Source: Paucibacter sp. B2R-40 (GTDB taxonomy: Bacteria > Pseudomonadota > Gammaproteobacteria > Burkholderiales > Burkholderiaceae_C). Taken from it: 64,000 nt of DNA. The DNA lies in NCBI RefSeq assembly GCF_025717555.1, contig NZ_JAJIRP010000004.1, positions 187,426 to 251,425 of the forward strand. Reading direction: 5' to 3'. Shown here piece by piece: positions 47,815 to 57,914 of the stretch. Positions within the stretch are counted from its first letter, which is position 1; every line of letters begins with the position of its first letter. The translations under genes were made by a program, and so were the position numbers. The notes under the pieces were generated by a model that was not told the origin of the DNA, did not search any database, and saw only the letters and a program-made list of their open reading frames with translations.

Positions 47815-48984
47815 TCAGCCAGCGATGGCGCGCACCGCCGCGATCACACGCTGCACATCGACGTCCGTCATCGCCGTATACAGAGGGATGCTCAGCATGC
47901 GCTCAAAGGCTTTCTGCGCATGGGGGAACTGCTCCCGGCGCAGGTCGTAACGCTCGCGCCAATAGGGGTGAAGATGCAGCGGGATGTAATGCACGCTGCA
48001 GCCTATGCCGGCGGCGTACATGCGCTCGATGAAGACATCACGCTCGATCTCCAACTCATCGCTCAAGCGCAGCACATACAAATGCCAGGAATGCACATCG
48101 CCCTCTGGCGCCTCGGGCGGCAGAATCAGTGGCAGATCGGCAAAGGCCGCGTTGTAAGTCTGAGCAATCTCCTCGCGCCTGGCTTGAAAGACTGGCAGGC
48201 GCTTGAGCTGATGAATGCCCAGCGCCGCCGCGATATCGGTCATGTTGTACTTGAAGCCGGGCGCCACGATCTCGTAATACCAGCTCGGCGTTTTTGCGGT
48301 GAAGCGGTCAAACGCATCGCGGTTCATGCCGTGCAAACGCATCACGCGGGCGCGCTTGGCCAACTCGGCATTGCGCGTCACCAGCATGCCGCCCTCGCCG
48401 GTCGTCATGGTCTTGTTGGCATAGAAGCTGAACACCGTGGCGTCGCTGCCCATGGTGCCGATCAGCTCGCGCTCCAAGGTGGTCGGCAAGGCATGCGCTG
48501 CATCCTCAACCACGCGCAGACCGTGCTTGCGGGCAATGTCGAGAATGGCGATCATGTCTACCGCCAGCCCGGCATAGTGAACCGGGATGATGCATTTGGT
48601 ACGCGGCGTGATGGCGGCCTCGACCAGCTTGGGGTCGATATTGAGTGTGGCCGGGTCGATGTCGACCAAGACCACGTCGGCGCCAAGGTAACGCACCACT
48701 TCGGCGGTCGCGGTGAAGGTGTGGGTGGTGGTGATGACTTCGTCGCCGGGGCCGATGCCACAAGCTTCCAGCGCCAAGTGCAGGCCGGCGGTGGCCGAAT
48801 TGACGGCGATGCATTCGATCTGCGGCTCACCCAAGAAGGCCGCAAAGTCCTGCTCAAAGCGCTTGGCCTTGGGGCCGGTCGTGACCCAGCCAGAGCGCAA
48901 GGTGTCCACGACCTCATTGATTTCGTCCTCACCGATCTCGGGCAGGGCGAATGGTAAAAACGGCAACACCGGTATATCGCTCAT
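47815..48984 (-). CDS. DegT/DnrJ/EryC1 aminotransferase
   Basis: A 389-residue PLP-dependent sugar aminotransferase with the PLP lysine Lys191 in [14 protein letters not shown]. The N-terminus [25 protein letters not shown] is typical of enzymes such as ArnB and PglE. The substrate is likely a UDP-4-keto-sugar made by the PglF-like dehydratase, giving a 4-amino sugar; this is from context. The ATG 48984 overlaps the methyltransferase stop as ATGA; an upstream in-frame start is not supported. Confidence 0.87.
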   Translation of the reverse strand: MSDIPVLPFLPFALPEIGEDEINEVVDTLRSGWVTTGPKAKRFEQDFAAFLGEPQIECIAVNSATAGLHLALEACGIGPGDEVITTTHTFTATAEVVRYLGADVVLVDIDPATLNIDPKLVEAAITPRTKCIIPVHYAGLAVDMIAILDIARKHGLRVVEDAAHALPTTLERELIGTMGSDATVFSFYANKTMTTGEGGMLVTRNAELAKRARVMRLHGMNRDAFDRFTAKTPSWYYEIVAPGFKYNMTDIAAALGIHQLKRLPVFQARREEIAQTYNAAFADLPLILPPEAPEGDVHSWHLYVLRLSDELEIERDVFIERMYAAGIGCSVHYIPLHLHPYWRERYDLRREQFPHAQKAFERMLSIPLYTAMTDVDVQRVIAAVRAIAG

Positions 48985-49694
48985 GGTTTTTCGATCACGG
49001 CCAGCACATGTGTGCGCAGCCAGGGAATGCTGTTGAACAAGGAATAGGCGCACGGGTGCACGCGGCAGACGATGCGGGCCAAGGGCGGCGCCAGGGTCAG
49101 GCGTTGCCAATGAATGCGCGCGCTGGGGAACAAGTCGCGCACGCGCCCCAGAGGCACGCCGCGTACATCCGGGTTACGCGGATTGTCGACGATGAAGTCA
49201 TACCAGAGGATGGCCCCAGCAGGTTTGAGCCAGCGCCACATGGACTGCGCCACAGCGGCCTGCACCTGGTCCGACAAAATCGACGAGAACACCGTGGATT
49301 GCAGCACGAGGTCTTGGCTGGCTGGAGCTATTGCCGCCTCGGCGGCATTGCCCAGCGTCAGCGTGACCGAGGTGGGCAGCAGCTCGCGGGCCTGCTCATA
49401 TCGCTCGGGCAATAACTCGATGCCACTGAGGTTCGAAGGCGAGAAGCCGACGCGCAACATCTCCAGCAAATTACCGCCCGCGCCGCAGCCGACCTCGGTC
49501 AAGCGCCAATCGGCAACGCTACCCGGGCGTTTTGCCAACACTTTCAACAACGCGCGTTGGCGCTCCTGCAGCATCTGCCAAACCTCCGGGCGCAGCAGGC
49601 TGTAGCGATCGGGTGCGCCCGTTTGCGCGCGACGCGCATAGCGTTCAGCAATCGCTTCCAGCTCTTTCGCTTCGAGCTCGTCCGCTTCGCTCAT
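48981..49694 (-). CDS. Class I SAM-dependent methyltransferase
   Basis: A 237-residue methyltransferase with the SAM loop [16 protein letters not shown] and the acidic ending of strand 2 in [10 protein letters not shown]. No family-specific substrate motif is recognised; sugar or lipid-linked glycan methylation is plausible in this locus. Its start overlaps the GT4 stop and its stop overlaps the aminotransferase start, so it belongs to the operon. Confidence 0.75.
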   Translation of the reverse strand: MSEADELEAKELEAIAERYARRAQTGAPDRYSLLRPEVWQMLQERQRALLKVLAKRPGSVADWRLTEVGCGAGGNLLEMLRVGFSPSNLSGIELLPERYEQARELLPTSVTLTLGNAAEAAIAPASQDLVLQSTVFSSILSDQVQAAVAQSMWRWLKPAGAILWYDFIVDNPRNPDVRGVPLGRVRDLFPSARIHWQRLTLAPPLARIVCRVHPCAYSLFNSIPWLRTHVLAVIEKP

Positions 49695-50920
49695 GGCTGC
49701 AGCGCTGCGATGAACTTCGCCGCCAGCACCGGATAGCTGTGATGGGCCAACACGAACGCCCGCCCCCTGGCCCCCATGGCAGCGCGCTCCTCGGCGCCCA
49801 GCGCCGCCAATTGCAAGGCGCCGCGCACCACCGCAGCGGCATCCTCGGGCGCCACGGTAAGCCCGGCCGAGCTCTCAGCCACCGGATCATTGCCGGCCTC
49901 GACCGAATGCAAGACCGCGCAGCCGGCCATCATGTAGTCCATCAGCTTGTTCGGTGCGATGCCGAAACGATAAATAGGCGTGCGCTGCCAGCCGATGTAG
50001 GCGATGTCGAACAGGCTCAGCAGCGCCGGAATCTGCCCCTTCGGTATGGGCTCGAACAAACTCACATTGCTCAAGCCCTCGCTGCGTACGCGCTCGGTCA
50101 AGCGGGCTTTTTCGTGCCCGCCGCCGACCATGACGATGGCGATCTTCTTGCCCTCCGGCGTCGCGCCCAACAACTTGGCCGCGTCGAGCAAGATATCCAA
50201 GGCATTCGGCAGACCATGCGAGCCGGCGTAGCCCAGCACCAGGCGGCCGCTGGCGCGCAAGACGGCAAGATGGGCGGCCAGCTCTGGCTGCAAGGCCTCG
50301 GGCGGGCCTTGCCACTCGTCCAGCGTGATGCCGTTTGGCACCACGCTGAGTTTGCGCAGGTCCAGGCCATGGGCAGACATATGCTCATGCACCTTGGGCA
50401 GCATCGAGATCACCGCATCGGCATCACGATAGGCGTCGTTCTCAGCCTTCTGGCAGAGCAGCGCAAAAGGGTGGCGCGGGCTCATACCGCTCAATTCGAT
50501 CGGAGACAGCGGCCAAAGATCATGCACCTCGTAAACCAGCTTGGCCTTGGCCAGTCGGGCAACGCGGCGGGCCGGCCAAATGTCCATGGGGTAGGTGCTG
50601 GAGGCAATCACCACATCGGGCTTGAAGGCCTCCGCGAGTGCCTCGGCATCGTTCCAGACCTGACGGCAAAACGACCAGATATTGCGCACGCGCCCCAAGC
50701 CATTGCCCGCATAGGCCGGTGTGCTGTACCAGACATAGGAGATGCCATCAATCGTCTGCCCGCCGGCCTGTGGCTGCCGGCTGCGCACATGCGAGTTGGA
50801 GGCCGCCAGAATCAGCACCTGATGGCCGGCGCGCAGCCATTCGCGCGCCAGGTAGAAGGGGCGAAACTCCATGCCATGCTGGGGTGAGCCGGCGTAATGG
50901 TTGATCAGCAATATCTTCAA
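49691..50920 (-). CDS. Glycosyltransferase family 4 (WbuB-like)
   Basis: A 409-residue GT-B fold transferase. The N-terminal LLINHYAGSPQHGMEFRPFYLAREW and the donor-site YAGSHGLPNALDILLDA are typical of WbuB/WcaI-like enzymes. The E-x7-E type motif near the C-terminus corresponds to SVEAGNDPVAESSAGLTV. The acceptor is unknown. It starts 4 bp inside the end of the next upstream gene. Confidence 0.83.
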   Translation of the reverse strand: MKILLINHYAGSPQHGMEFRPFYLAREWLRAGHQVLILAASNSHVRSRQPQAGGQTIDGISYVWYSTPAYAGNGLGRVRNIWSFCRQVWNDAEALAEAFKPDVVIASSTYPMDIWPARRVARLAKAKLVYEVHDLWPLSPIELSGMSPRHPFALLCQKAENDAYRDADAVISMLPKVHEHMSAHGLDLRKLSVVPNGITLDEWQGPPEALQPELAAHLAVLRASGRLVLGYAGSHGLPNALDILLDAAKLLGATPEGKKIAIVMVGGGHEKARLTERVRSEGLSNVSLFEPIPKGQIPALLSLFDIAYIGWQRTPIYRFGIAPNKLMDYMMAGCAVLHSVEAGNDPVAESSAGLTVAPEDAAAVVRGALQLAALGAEERAAMGARGRAFVLAHHSYPVLAAKFIAALQP

Positions 50921-52002
50921 TTCGGTGCATCCAGCGTTCTGAGTCTTTGCAAGAAACCTTGCACGGCCGGCGCGAACAAGCCATTTTGGGCCACCCAGGC
51001 CCGGTTCGCGGCGCCGTAAGCCTCGGCCTGACTTGCCAGCGCCTGCAGCTGCGCAGGCAAGGACGACAAGGCGAGCGTGTCGACAATCAAGCCCTGCCCC
51101 GCCCCTTCGCCCAGCAATTCGCGATTGGCCGGCAAATCGGACAGCAGTGGCACGCAGGCGTGCGCCATGGCCTCCAGTACCGAGACCGAAACCGAATCGC
51201 TCTGCGGCAGGCTGAAGTACCAGCGCGCGCGGGCATAGTGGATGGCCTGGGCCTTGGCGTCGAGGCGCCCGACAAACTGCACCTGCTGCGCCACGCCCAG
51301 CTTGTGCGTCAGCGCCTCCAGCGCCGCGCGCAGCGAGCCGTCATTGGCCACCACCAAGCGGGCCTCAGGGTTCTGCGCGGCCACCGCTGCAAACGCTTCA
51401 ATCACCAACTGCGGCCGGTAAATCGGCTCCAGGCCGCGGTTGGCAAAGAACAGCCAGGGTTGTTTGCGCACATTGGCTTTGGGCATGGCGTCCAGGCCAA
51501 AGGGAAAGGTCATTACCTCGCCCGCGCCCAGCTCATGCATGCGCGCCGTCATGTGCTGCGAGTCCGAAGTGCAGAGCGCGCAGGCTCTGAGCACTTGGGT
51601 CGTGAGCCAGCGATAGGCATAGCCCAGATTGGGCGTCACCAGAATGTCGCTGCCCCAGGCCGAGCCGATGATGCGTGCTCGCAGGCCCCAGCCGCGTCGG
51701 GCCGCCCAGGCCAGCGTGCCATGCGAGGTCAGGTAATGTGCGTGCAGGTAGTCGGCGTCCACGCGCTTGAGCCATGCGCCCAGGGCCGGCAGCTGCATGA
51801 AGAGACCAAAGTTGCCGCCGCCATGGTCAGGCTTGGTTTGCATCGCGTAACGGCGCGCGGCCGGCAGCAAGGCCTCGAACTCGGGCGTGAAACCACGCGA
51901 CGAGGCGGCCCAAAGCTCGACCCCCGGCGCCTGCACCAAGGCGCGCGCCCATTTGAGCAAATGCGGGCTTTCGCCGTCGCCAATCAGGACCAGCTTCATC
52001 AT
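50917..52002 (-). CDS. Glycosyltransferase family 4
   Basis: A 361-residue GT-B transferase with HLLKWARALVQAPGVELWA at the N-terminus, an IGSAWGSDILVTPN stretch and the donor-site SVSVLEAMAHACVPLLSD with an E-x7-type glutamate. Chosen start is ATG 52002, which overlaps the flippase stop as ATGA. It follows the second flippase directly, so it probably adds a sugar to the same repeat unit. Confidence 0.83.
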   Translation of the reverse strand: MMKLVLIGDGESPHLLKWARALVQAPGVELWAASSRGFTPEFEALLPAARRYAMQTKPDHGGGNFGLFMQLPALGAWLKRVDADYLHAHYLTSHGTLAWAARRGWGLRARIIGSAWGSDILVTPNLGYAYRWLTTQVLRACALCTSDSQHMTARMHELGAGEVMTFPFGLDAMPKANVRKQPWLFFANRGLEPIYRPQLVIEAFAAVAAQNPEARLVVANDGSLRAALEALTHKLGVAQQVQFVGRLDAKAQAIHYARARWYFSLPQSDSVSVSVLEAMAHACVPLLSDLPANRELLGEGAGQGLIVDTLALSSLPAQLQALASQAEAYGAANRAWVAQNGLFAPAVQGFLQRLRTLDAPN

Positions 52003-53258
52003 GCGATGGCTCCCGCGCCAGGTCGTGGCCCGCTGCCGCGCAGCAGCCACCAAAGATAGGCAGCAAAAAAAAGCGGCATGCTGAGCGATATGGCCGCCAA
52101 CGCATAACGCAAATCACCGGTCACGCTCAGCGAAACGGCCACAGCCACGACGTAAATCAGATTGCCAACAACACTTAAAACCAAGGCCATCCCCTGCCGT
52201 CCGGTCACCATAGGCGCAACCGTCATAGGTGCTACAACAAAATGTGCCCAGACATAAGGCGTTAGCCAGCGGGCATATTCGCCGGCCACGCGCCAGGGTT
52301 CGCCCAGCGCGTGCTCGAACAATAGCGGCGCAAAAGCGAAAAGCAAGACGCTTGGCGGCAAGGCCCACAGTGCCAAGCGTCGAATTTGTCGCAGCAATAG
52401 AGGCCGCAGATCTTTGCCAACTCGCCAGCCCTGGGCCAATTCCCCCAGCAAGACCTCCGACAAGGCCCCGCCCACCAAGCTGGCCGGCGCCTTCACCAAA
52501 CGCACCATGATGGCGTAGTAGCCGGCGGCAGCCGGGCCGGACACCGCCGCAATCAGCGCAATCACCAATGTTTCCTGCATCGCATTGATGAAAGCATGCG
52601 GGCTGTTGATCAAGGGAAACTGCCGGTAACGCCGCGCCAATCGCCGCAGCGATGAGCTGCGCCCCATGCGCTGAGCGGGCACCGCGGTGCCGCGCCACCA
52701 CAGCCACAAGGGTGCTGCAATGGCGCCCAGCAACTGCCCAATGATCAGGGCCACCATGCCGCCAGCATTGGCCGCTAGCTGGACCACAGTTGCCACGCCC
52801 TGCTGCACCACGCGAGCTTGGGCGATCACGCCAAAGGCTTTGTGCCGGTTGTTCCACAGATTCAGCGCCTGCGTGAGCCCGGCCAGCAAAAATGCCAAGG
52901 GCAGCCACATGAGTTGCCGGCCGAGCCCCTGTATGGGGCCCAGATCCTCGACCAGAATCAGCACGGCAATCACGACTGCCGTCAACAAAGCTGCCATGCC
53001 GGCGCAAACGACCAAGCTCAATTGCAAGACCAGACCCGCCTCAGCGGTGCTGCGAGGCAAGACGATGGCGTATTCATAGCGCGCGCAGGCTACGGTGGCC
53101 AGATTCGCCGCCAGTGCCGCGAACAGCGCCCATTGCCCTATTTCTGCCGCGCTATACCAGCGCGTCAGCAGCGGCGCCGCCAGCATCGGGATCAGCTGGG
53201 AAAATGCCGCTGCGCCGGCCAGCTTGGTGACCGGGCCGAAACGAGCGATCTTGCTCAT
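51999..53258 (-). CDS. Polysaccharide flippase (second Wzx-type)
   Basis: A 419-residue polytopic membrane protein with about 12 hydrophobic segments and the FSQLIPMLAAPLLTRWYSAAEIGQWALF N-terminal pattern (shown in short as PLLTRWYSAAEIGQW) of Wzx flippases. GC-rich, unlike the wzx at 34510, so the two have different origins. ATG 53258 overlaps the upstream aminotransferase stop as ATGA; longer frames upstream are not supported. Confidence 0.82.
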   Translation of the reverse strand: MSKIARFGPVTKLAGAAAFSQLIPMLAAPLLTRWYSAAEIGQWALFAALAANLATVACARYEYAIVLPRSTAEAGLVLQLSLVVCAGMAALLTAVVIAVLILVEDLGPIQGLGRQLMWLPLAFLLAGLTQALNLWNNRHKAFGVIAQARVVQQGVATVVQLAANAGGMVALIIGQLLGAIAAPLWLWWRGTAVPAQRMGRSSSLRRLARRYRQFPLINSPHAFINAMQETLVIALIAAVSGPAAAGYYAIMVRLVKAPASLVGGALSEVLLGELAQGWRVGKDLRPLLLRQIRRLALWALPPSVLLFAFAPLLFEHALGEPWRVAGEYARWLTPYVWAHFVVAPMTVAPMVTGRQGMALVLSVVGNLIYVVAVAVSLSVTGDLRYALAAISLSMPLFFAAYLWWLLRGSGPRPGAGAIA

Positions 53259-54487
53259 GCAGGCGCCAGCGCAAGAGCACGCAAACCGGCGGACTGTGCG
53301 GCGCTCAAATTGGCGTGCAGGCCCAGCGGCAGGTTCAAAATCGCCTGGGCCAAACTTTCGCCGACGGGACATTGTCCATCTGCGTAGCCATAGCGCAAGC
53401 TCCCCTTCGGGTGCACCACATCATCGAACCAACGCCCGGGCTCGATACCCAGCTCCAGCAGTTCTTGGGCAAGCGTCTCCCGGTGCCGTGGATCGACACG
53501 AACGGGATACCGCAGCAGCACGTCTCCCGCCGCGCGCGGCAGCGCATGGATTCGTACTGAGCCCGCCAATAGCTCGTCATAGTGCAGCGCTTGGCGCCTG
53601 CGCAATGCCCACAATGCGCTCGCTCTTGAGACTTGCGGCAAGCCTACTGCGGCGCTGAGCGGATGCAGCGCCTGTGCATAGTCCGGTTGACTGCGACCAT
53701 CCAACTCACTCGCTGGCGTCTGAGCCACCAAGCCGAGCGCCCGTGACGGTGCGCGCAACAGCGTTTGAACAACTTGAAGAACTCGGCGGGGCAAGCTCAT
53801 GCACAAACGGTGGTAGCTCAACGTTAGCAGTTGTTTCAACAAAGTCGCCACAGAGGGCGTGGTCAGCAAGGTCCCTTGCGCCGCCACAAAGCGCTGGCGC
53901 AGGCCGGCGTCGTTGATCAGCAAAGCCCCGCCCAAGCCAGTGCTGAGACATTTTGAGTATTCGAAACTGTAGAAGGCCGCATGCCCGGCCCGGCCGGCGG
54001 CCGTCCCAGCTTGGTCCTTCGAACCCCAGGCATGAGCGGCGTCCTCGACGAAGATCACCGCAGGGAAGGCGGCACGCAACTCCGTCAGACCAGCCGTCAC
54101 GATGCCGAAATTGTGCGGCACCAGCACCAACTTCGTCGAGGGCCCGATGGCCTCCGCCCAGCCCTGCGCGCTGACATTGCAATGCCCGCGCTCAATGTCC
54201 ACATAGCGTACCGAAATACCCAGATGCATAAAAACGTTCGGGACCACGACGCAGGTATAGCCAGGCAGCAGTACTTCGTCACCCTGCTGCAGACCCATCG
54301 CCTTCACGAATGCATGCAGGGCGGCACGGCCGCTGCCGAACAGCCTCACTGCCTCTGTTTGCATGCCCAGGCTGGCTGCAAATGCGGCTCTGAATCGCTC
54401 ATGACAGGCATTGCCAAAAACCAAGTAACTCACGGCCGACAGAGGCAAATCGGACCAACGCAAGGCCGTCGTGACATGGCCTTTCAT
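53255..54487 (-). CDS. DegT/DnrJ/EryC1-type aminotransferase
   Basis: A 410-residue PLP-fold enzyme with the PLP lysine Lys179 in SFEYSKCLSTGLGG. The ending residues and the loop GSGRAALHAFVKAM resemble aminotransferases of surface-sugar loci. It differs from the two other DegT proteins in this operon, and a 4-amino or 3-amino sugar product is plausible. It overlaps the acetyltransferase upstream and the flippase downstream by 4 bp each. Confidence 0.8.
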   Translation of the reverse strand: MKGHVTTALRWSDLPLSAVSYLVFGNACHERFRAAFAASLGMQTEAVRLFGSGRAALHAFVKAMGLQQGDEVLLPGYTCVVVPNVFMHLGISVRYVDIERGHCNVSAQGWAEAIGPSTKLVLVPHNFGIVTAGLTELRAAFPAVIFVEDAAHAWGSKDQAGTAAGRAGHAAFYSFEYSKCLSTGLGGALLINDAGLRQRFVAAQGTLLTTPSVATLLKQLLTLSYHRLCMSLPRRVLQVVQTLLRAPSRALGLVAQTPASELDGRSQPDYAQALHPLSAAVGLPQVSRASALWALRRRQALHYDELLAGSVRIHALPRAAGDVLLRYPVRVDPRHRETLAQELLELGIEPGRWFDDVVHPKGSLRYGYADGQCPVGESLAQAILNLPLGLHANLSAAQSAGLRALALAPA

Positions 54488-55038
54488 GCGCCGCCACCTT
54501 CGCTCTCCAGCGGGCGTAGTGCACGTGCGGGGCAGCCGCCATAGACAAACCCGGAGGCCAATACCCCCCGCACAACCGAGTGCGCAGCGATGACCACATG
54601 GTCGGCGATCTCGGCGCCCGGCAATATGGTCACCCGCGCACCAATGAAGACGTTGGAGCCTATGCGTACATCGGCCCTGTCGTATTGGGACCTAAACAAG
54701 CCAGCCTCGGCGGCCGCATTCGACTCACAGAACAACATCAGGCCCGGACCTATGGCCACATCGTCGCCAATCACCAGCCGCTGCCCGCCCACCAGCAAAT
54801 AGCCGCCGGCTCCGATATGCGAATCCCGGCCGAGACGAAAGCTGCCTGAGCCGGTAGCCAAAATACTGACCCCTCGATAGACGATGCTGCGCTCGCCAAT
54901 GGAACTACCCGGCCCGAAACGCAAAAGGCTGGCCGGATGCACCTGCACGCCGGCCGCAGCAGACAGCCCCAGCAGACTCTGCCAGCGTGCATTGAGCCGA
55001 CTGACTAGTGCGTCCCATTTGTAGCCTAGCAGCGCCAT
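54484..55038 (-). CDS. Hexapeptide-repeat acyltransferase (LbetaH)
   Basis: A 184-residue left-handed beta-helix protein. Repeats such as IGAGGYLLVGGQ and IGSNVFIGARVTILPG show the isoleucine-rich hexapeptide pattern of the WcaF/CapG type of O-acetyltransferase. The acceptor is unknown. The stop overlaps the aminotransferase start by 4 bp. It lies between two aminotransferase genes in the operon. Confidence 0.8.
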   Translation of the reverse strand: MALLGYKWDALVSRLNARWQSLLGLSAAAGVQVHPASLLRFGPGSSIGERSIVYRGVSILATGSGSFRLGRDSHIGAGGYLLVGGQRLVIGDDVAIGPGLMLFCESNAAAEAGLFRSQYDRADVRIGSNVFIGARVTILPGAEIADHVVIAAHSVVRGVLASGFVYGGCPARALRPLESEGGGA

Positions 55039-55040
55039 GT

Positions 55041-56159
55041 TCAGATGACTGGCAAGCTTGCGGACAAAGCCCGCGCCAACTCATGCACGACCCGGTCCTG
55101 CTGCGCCTCGCTCAAGTCCGGACTCATCGGCAGGCTCAACACGCGCTCGGCGGCGCGTTCGGCCTTGGGGAAGCTCTGACCCCGCCCATATTGCGCATAG
55201 GCGGGTTGCTTGTGCAATGGCGTCGGGTAATGAATGGCGGTCGGAATGCCGGCGGCATTGAGCGCTTGTTGAACGGTTTGGCGACTGTCGACCTGCAAGG
55301 TGAACTGTGCCCAGACGCAGTCCCTGTCCTCGCGCAAGCCCAGCGGCTGCACCGCCAAGCCCTGCATCAGGGCTTGATAGCGTGCACCCAGCGCCAGCCG
55401 CCGCGCGATCTCCCACTCGAATCGCTCCAGCTTGGCCAGCACGACCGCGCATTGCAGCGTGTCCATGCGGCCACCGACGCCAACGCGCGTGTGGGTGTAA
55501 CGCTGGCTCTGACCATGGACGCGGATCTCGCGCGCAGTTTGCGCGAGCGCGTCGTCATCGGTGAACAGCGCCCCGCCATCGCCATAGCAGCCCAAGGGCT
55601 TGCTGGGGAAAAAGCTGGTGGCGCCAAAAGTGCTCAAGGCGCAACTCTTCTTGCCCTTGTAGCTCGCGCCAAAACTCTGCGCGGCGTCTTCTATCACGGC
55701 CAAGTTGCCATGGCGCGCGGCGATCGCGTTGATCTCGTCCATATCGCAGACCTGGCCGTACAGGCTGACCGGCATGATGGCGCGGGTCTTGGGGGTGATG
55801 GCCGCTTCAATCAAGCGAGTGTCGATATTGCAGGTATCGGGCTCGATATCCACGAAGATCGGCACGCCACCCAGCAAAACGATGACTTCGGCGGTGGCGG
55901 CGAAAGTGAACGGCGTCGTGATGACCTCATCGCCCGGCCTCAAGTCGAGCGCCATCAAGGCGATCAACAGCGCCTCGGTACCGCTGGAAACGGTGATGCA
56001 ATGCTTGGCGCCGGTATAGGCTGCAAGCGCCGCCTCCAACTCCTTGACCTCCGGGCCCATGATGTACTGGCCATGGTCGAGCACGGCCTGTATGCGCGCG
56101 TCGATGCGAGGCTTGAGGGCCGTGTACTGAGACTTCAGGTCGATAAAGGGCAGACTCAC
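55041..56159 (-). CDS. wbpE: WbpE-type UDP-sugar aminotransferase
   Basis: The PLP-dependent 3-aminotransferase that converts the UDP-3-keto-GlcNAcA made by WbpB into the 3-amino sugar. The PLP lysine Lys187 lies in [15 protein letters not shown], and the N-terminus [10 protein letters not shown] is diagnostic of the family. The start is GTG at 56159, overlapping the upstream acetyltransferase stop; an upstream frame gives an extended N-terminus without support. At 372 residues it matches P. aeruginosa WbpE. Confidence 0.9.
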   Translation of the reverse strand: MSLPFIDLKSQYTALKPRIDARIQAVLDHGQYIMGPEVKELEAALAAYTGAKHCITVSSGTEALLIALMALDLRPGDEVITTPFTFAATAEVIVLLGGVPIFVDIEPDTCNIDTRLIEAAITPKTRAIMPVSLYGQVCDMDEINAIAARHGNLAVIEDAAQSFGASYKGKKSCALSTFGATSFFPSKPLGCYGDGGALFTDDDALAQTAREIRVHGQSQRYTHTRVGVGGRMDTLQCAVVLAKLERFEWEIARRLALGARYQALMQGLAVQPLGLREDRDCVWAQFTLQVDSRQTVQQALNAAGIPTAIHYPTPLHKQPAYAQYGRGQSFPKAERAAERVLSLPMSPDLSEAQQDRVVHELARALSASLPVI

Positions 56160-56749
56160 AGCGATCCCTCTTTCACGAGTTTGCATAACTCGCCGCCCAG
56201 GCGATCCAGACGATACTGGTCGCCGGTGTGCGGGCATTCGGCAAAGCCCTTGGCGTCGAAAGATAACTTCTCGCCATAGCGGCTCATCCAGCCTATGCGC
56301 TTGGCCGGCACGCCGACCACGAGTGCAAAATCAGGTACATTTTTTTGCACCACAGCGCCTGCGCCGACAAAGGCATAAGCGCCTATGGTGTGGCCACACA
56401 CAATGGTGCAGTTTGCGCCCAGCGTTGCGCCTTTTTTTACCAAGGTGCGGCGATATTCGCTCTTGCGCGCCACCGCCGCGCGCGGGTTGTAGACATTGGT
56501 GAAGACCATGCTGGGGCCGCAAAACACATCGTCTTCCAGCGTCACCGCGTCATAGACCGAGACATTGTTTTGGATGCGCACGTTATTGCCGATCAACACG
56601 TCATTGCCCACATAGACACCTTGGCCAAGCGCGCAACGCTCTCCGATGCGTGCGCCGGCGCTGATATGGGCGAAGTGCCAGACCTTGCTGCCGTCGCCGA
56701 GTTGCGCGCCGGCATCGACGATCGCTGATTCATGCTGCCAAAAACTCAT
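56156..56749 (-). CDS. wbpD: WbpD-type UDP-sugar N-acetyltransferase
   Basis: Acetylates the 3-amino group of the UDP-sugar made by WbpE. The 197-residue protein is a hexapeptide-repeat acyltransferase with [16 protein letters not shown] and [18 protein letters not shown], a classic WbpD N-terminus. The extra C-terminal part [10 protein letters not shown] fits the family. It lies between the wbpB and wbpE genes in the usual order, with 2 bp to wbpB. Confidence 0.9.
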   Translation of the reverse strand: MSFWQHESAIVDAGAQLGDGSKVWHFAHISAGARIGERCALGQGVYVGNDVLIGNNVRIQNNVSVYDAVTLEDDVFCGPSMVFTNVYNPRAAVARKSEYRRTLVKKGATLGANCTIVCGHTIGAYAFVGAGAVVQKNVPDFALVVGVPAKRIGWMSRYGEKLSFDAKGFAECPHTGDQYRLDRLGGELCKLVKEGSL

Positions 56750-56751
56750 AT

Positions 56752-57810
56752 TCAGAACACCAAAGGCAAGCCAACGCGCTGGCCGTCTCTGGCCGAGCGA
56801 TAGGCGGCGATCAGAATCTCCAGCGAGCGCAGGCCCTCATAACCATCGACCTGGGCGTTAGCCGTGCCGCGCAGCGTCTTGATAACGTTGTCGTAATAGA
56901 GCGGGTGACCAAAGCCATAGACACTGCCAGATTCATAGTTGGCGCTGAGGGCAAGCGCGTCCTCGGGCCTGGAGTCGGCAAACTGCCAATGCTCGATCTT
57001 GTTGACCGCCGTGCCGCCAATCTTGACCGTGCCCTTTTCGCCCAGGATGGTGATCGAGCCCTCCAGGTTTTGCGGGAAGGTCAGCATGGTCACATTGATG
57101 GAAGCCAGGCCGCCGTGGCGCAGACGCACGCTCATCACGCCGGTGTCCTCGGCCTCGATGTCGCGGTCCAACGTGGCGGTGTAGGCGTGCACGCTGTCGA
57201 CCGGGCCGACCAGCCAATCCAGCAGATCGACATAGTGGCTGGCCTGATTCATGAAGGCGCCGCCATCCAGATCCCAACGGCCACGCCAGGGCGAGGCGTC
57301 GTAATAAGACTGCGGGCGGGTCCAGAACACGTTCACCGTGCTCAAGAAAATCCGGCCGAAGCGGCCCTGCTGAATCGCCTCGCGCACTTTTTGTACGGTC
57401 GCATTGAGGCGGTTTTGCTTGACCACAAAGAGCTTGACTTGCGCATCGCGGCAGGCTCGCACCATCGCAATGCCTTCTTCGAGCTTGGTCGCCATCGGCT
57501 TTTCGCTCAGCACATGGCGGCCGGCGGCGGCGATGACACAAGCCTGCTGCGGGTGCAGGCCGCTGGGTGTGGCGAGCACGACGATGTCGGCATCGGAATT
57601 GGCCAGCAAGTCCTCCAGCGATTCAAAACCGGCCGCGCCAGTCAGCGCCACCGCAGCGGTCAGGGCCGCGGGATTGCTGTCGCAGACCGCCACCAACTGA
57701 GCATCGGCGGCATGTGCCGTGATCGCCTCGATATGGTTTTTTGAAATGCGCCCGCAGCCCACCAGGGCGAAGCGGATGGGTCGGTCGGTGAGGGGCAAGC
57801 TGGGGCGCAT
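56752..57810 (-). CDS. wbpB: WbpB-type UDP-GlcNAcA 3-dehydrogenase (Gfo/Idh/MocA family)
   Basis: An NAD-dependent oxidoreductase that oxidises C3 of UDP-GlcNAcA. The 352-residue protein shows the cofactor loop GCGRISKNH near residue 18, the EKPMATK motif and [12 protein letters not shown]-like ([12 protein letters not shown]) region typical of WbpB/WlbA. With WbpE and WbpD it would produce UDP-GlcNAc(3NAc)A. No WbpA (the 6-dehydrogenase that makes UDP-GlcNAcA) is in the window. It is the first gene of the leftward operon and is divergent from lysS. Confidence 0.92.
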   Translation of the reverse strand: MRPSLPLTDRPIRFALVGCGRISKNHIEAITAHAADAQLVAVCDSNPAALTAAVALTGAAGFESLEDLLANSDADIVVLATPSGLHPQQACVIAAAGRHVLSEKPMATKLEEGIAMVRACRDAQVKLFVVKQNRLNATVQKVREAIQQGRFGRIFLSTVNVFWTRPQSYYDASPWRGRWDLDGGAFMNQASHYVDLLDWLVGPVDSVHAYTATLDRDIEAEDTGVMSVRLRHGGLASINVTMLTFPQNLEGSITILGEKGTVKIGGTAVNKIEHWQFADSRPEDALALSANYESGSVYGFGHPLYYDNVIKTLRGTANAQVDGYEGLRSLEILIAAYRSARDGQRVGLPLVF

Positions 57811-57914
57811 GGCAAGCCGCGAAGGCAGAAATAGAGAGAAGCGCCAGATTCTACGGGGGGCGATCCGGCGGCCCGTCTAAAATCAGCGGAAATTCAACCA
57901 GTTGACGCCCCCAG

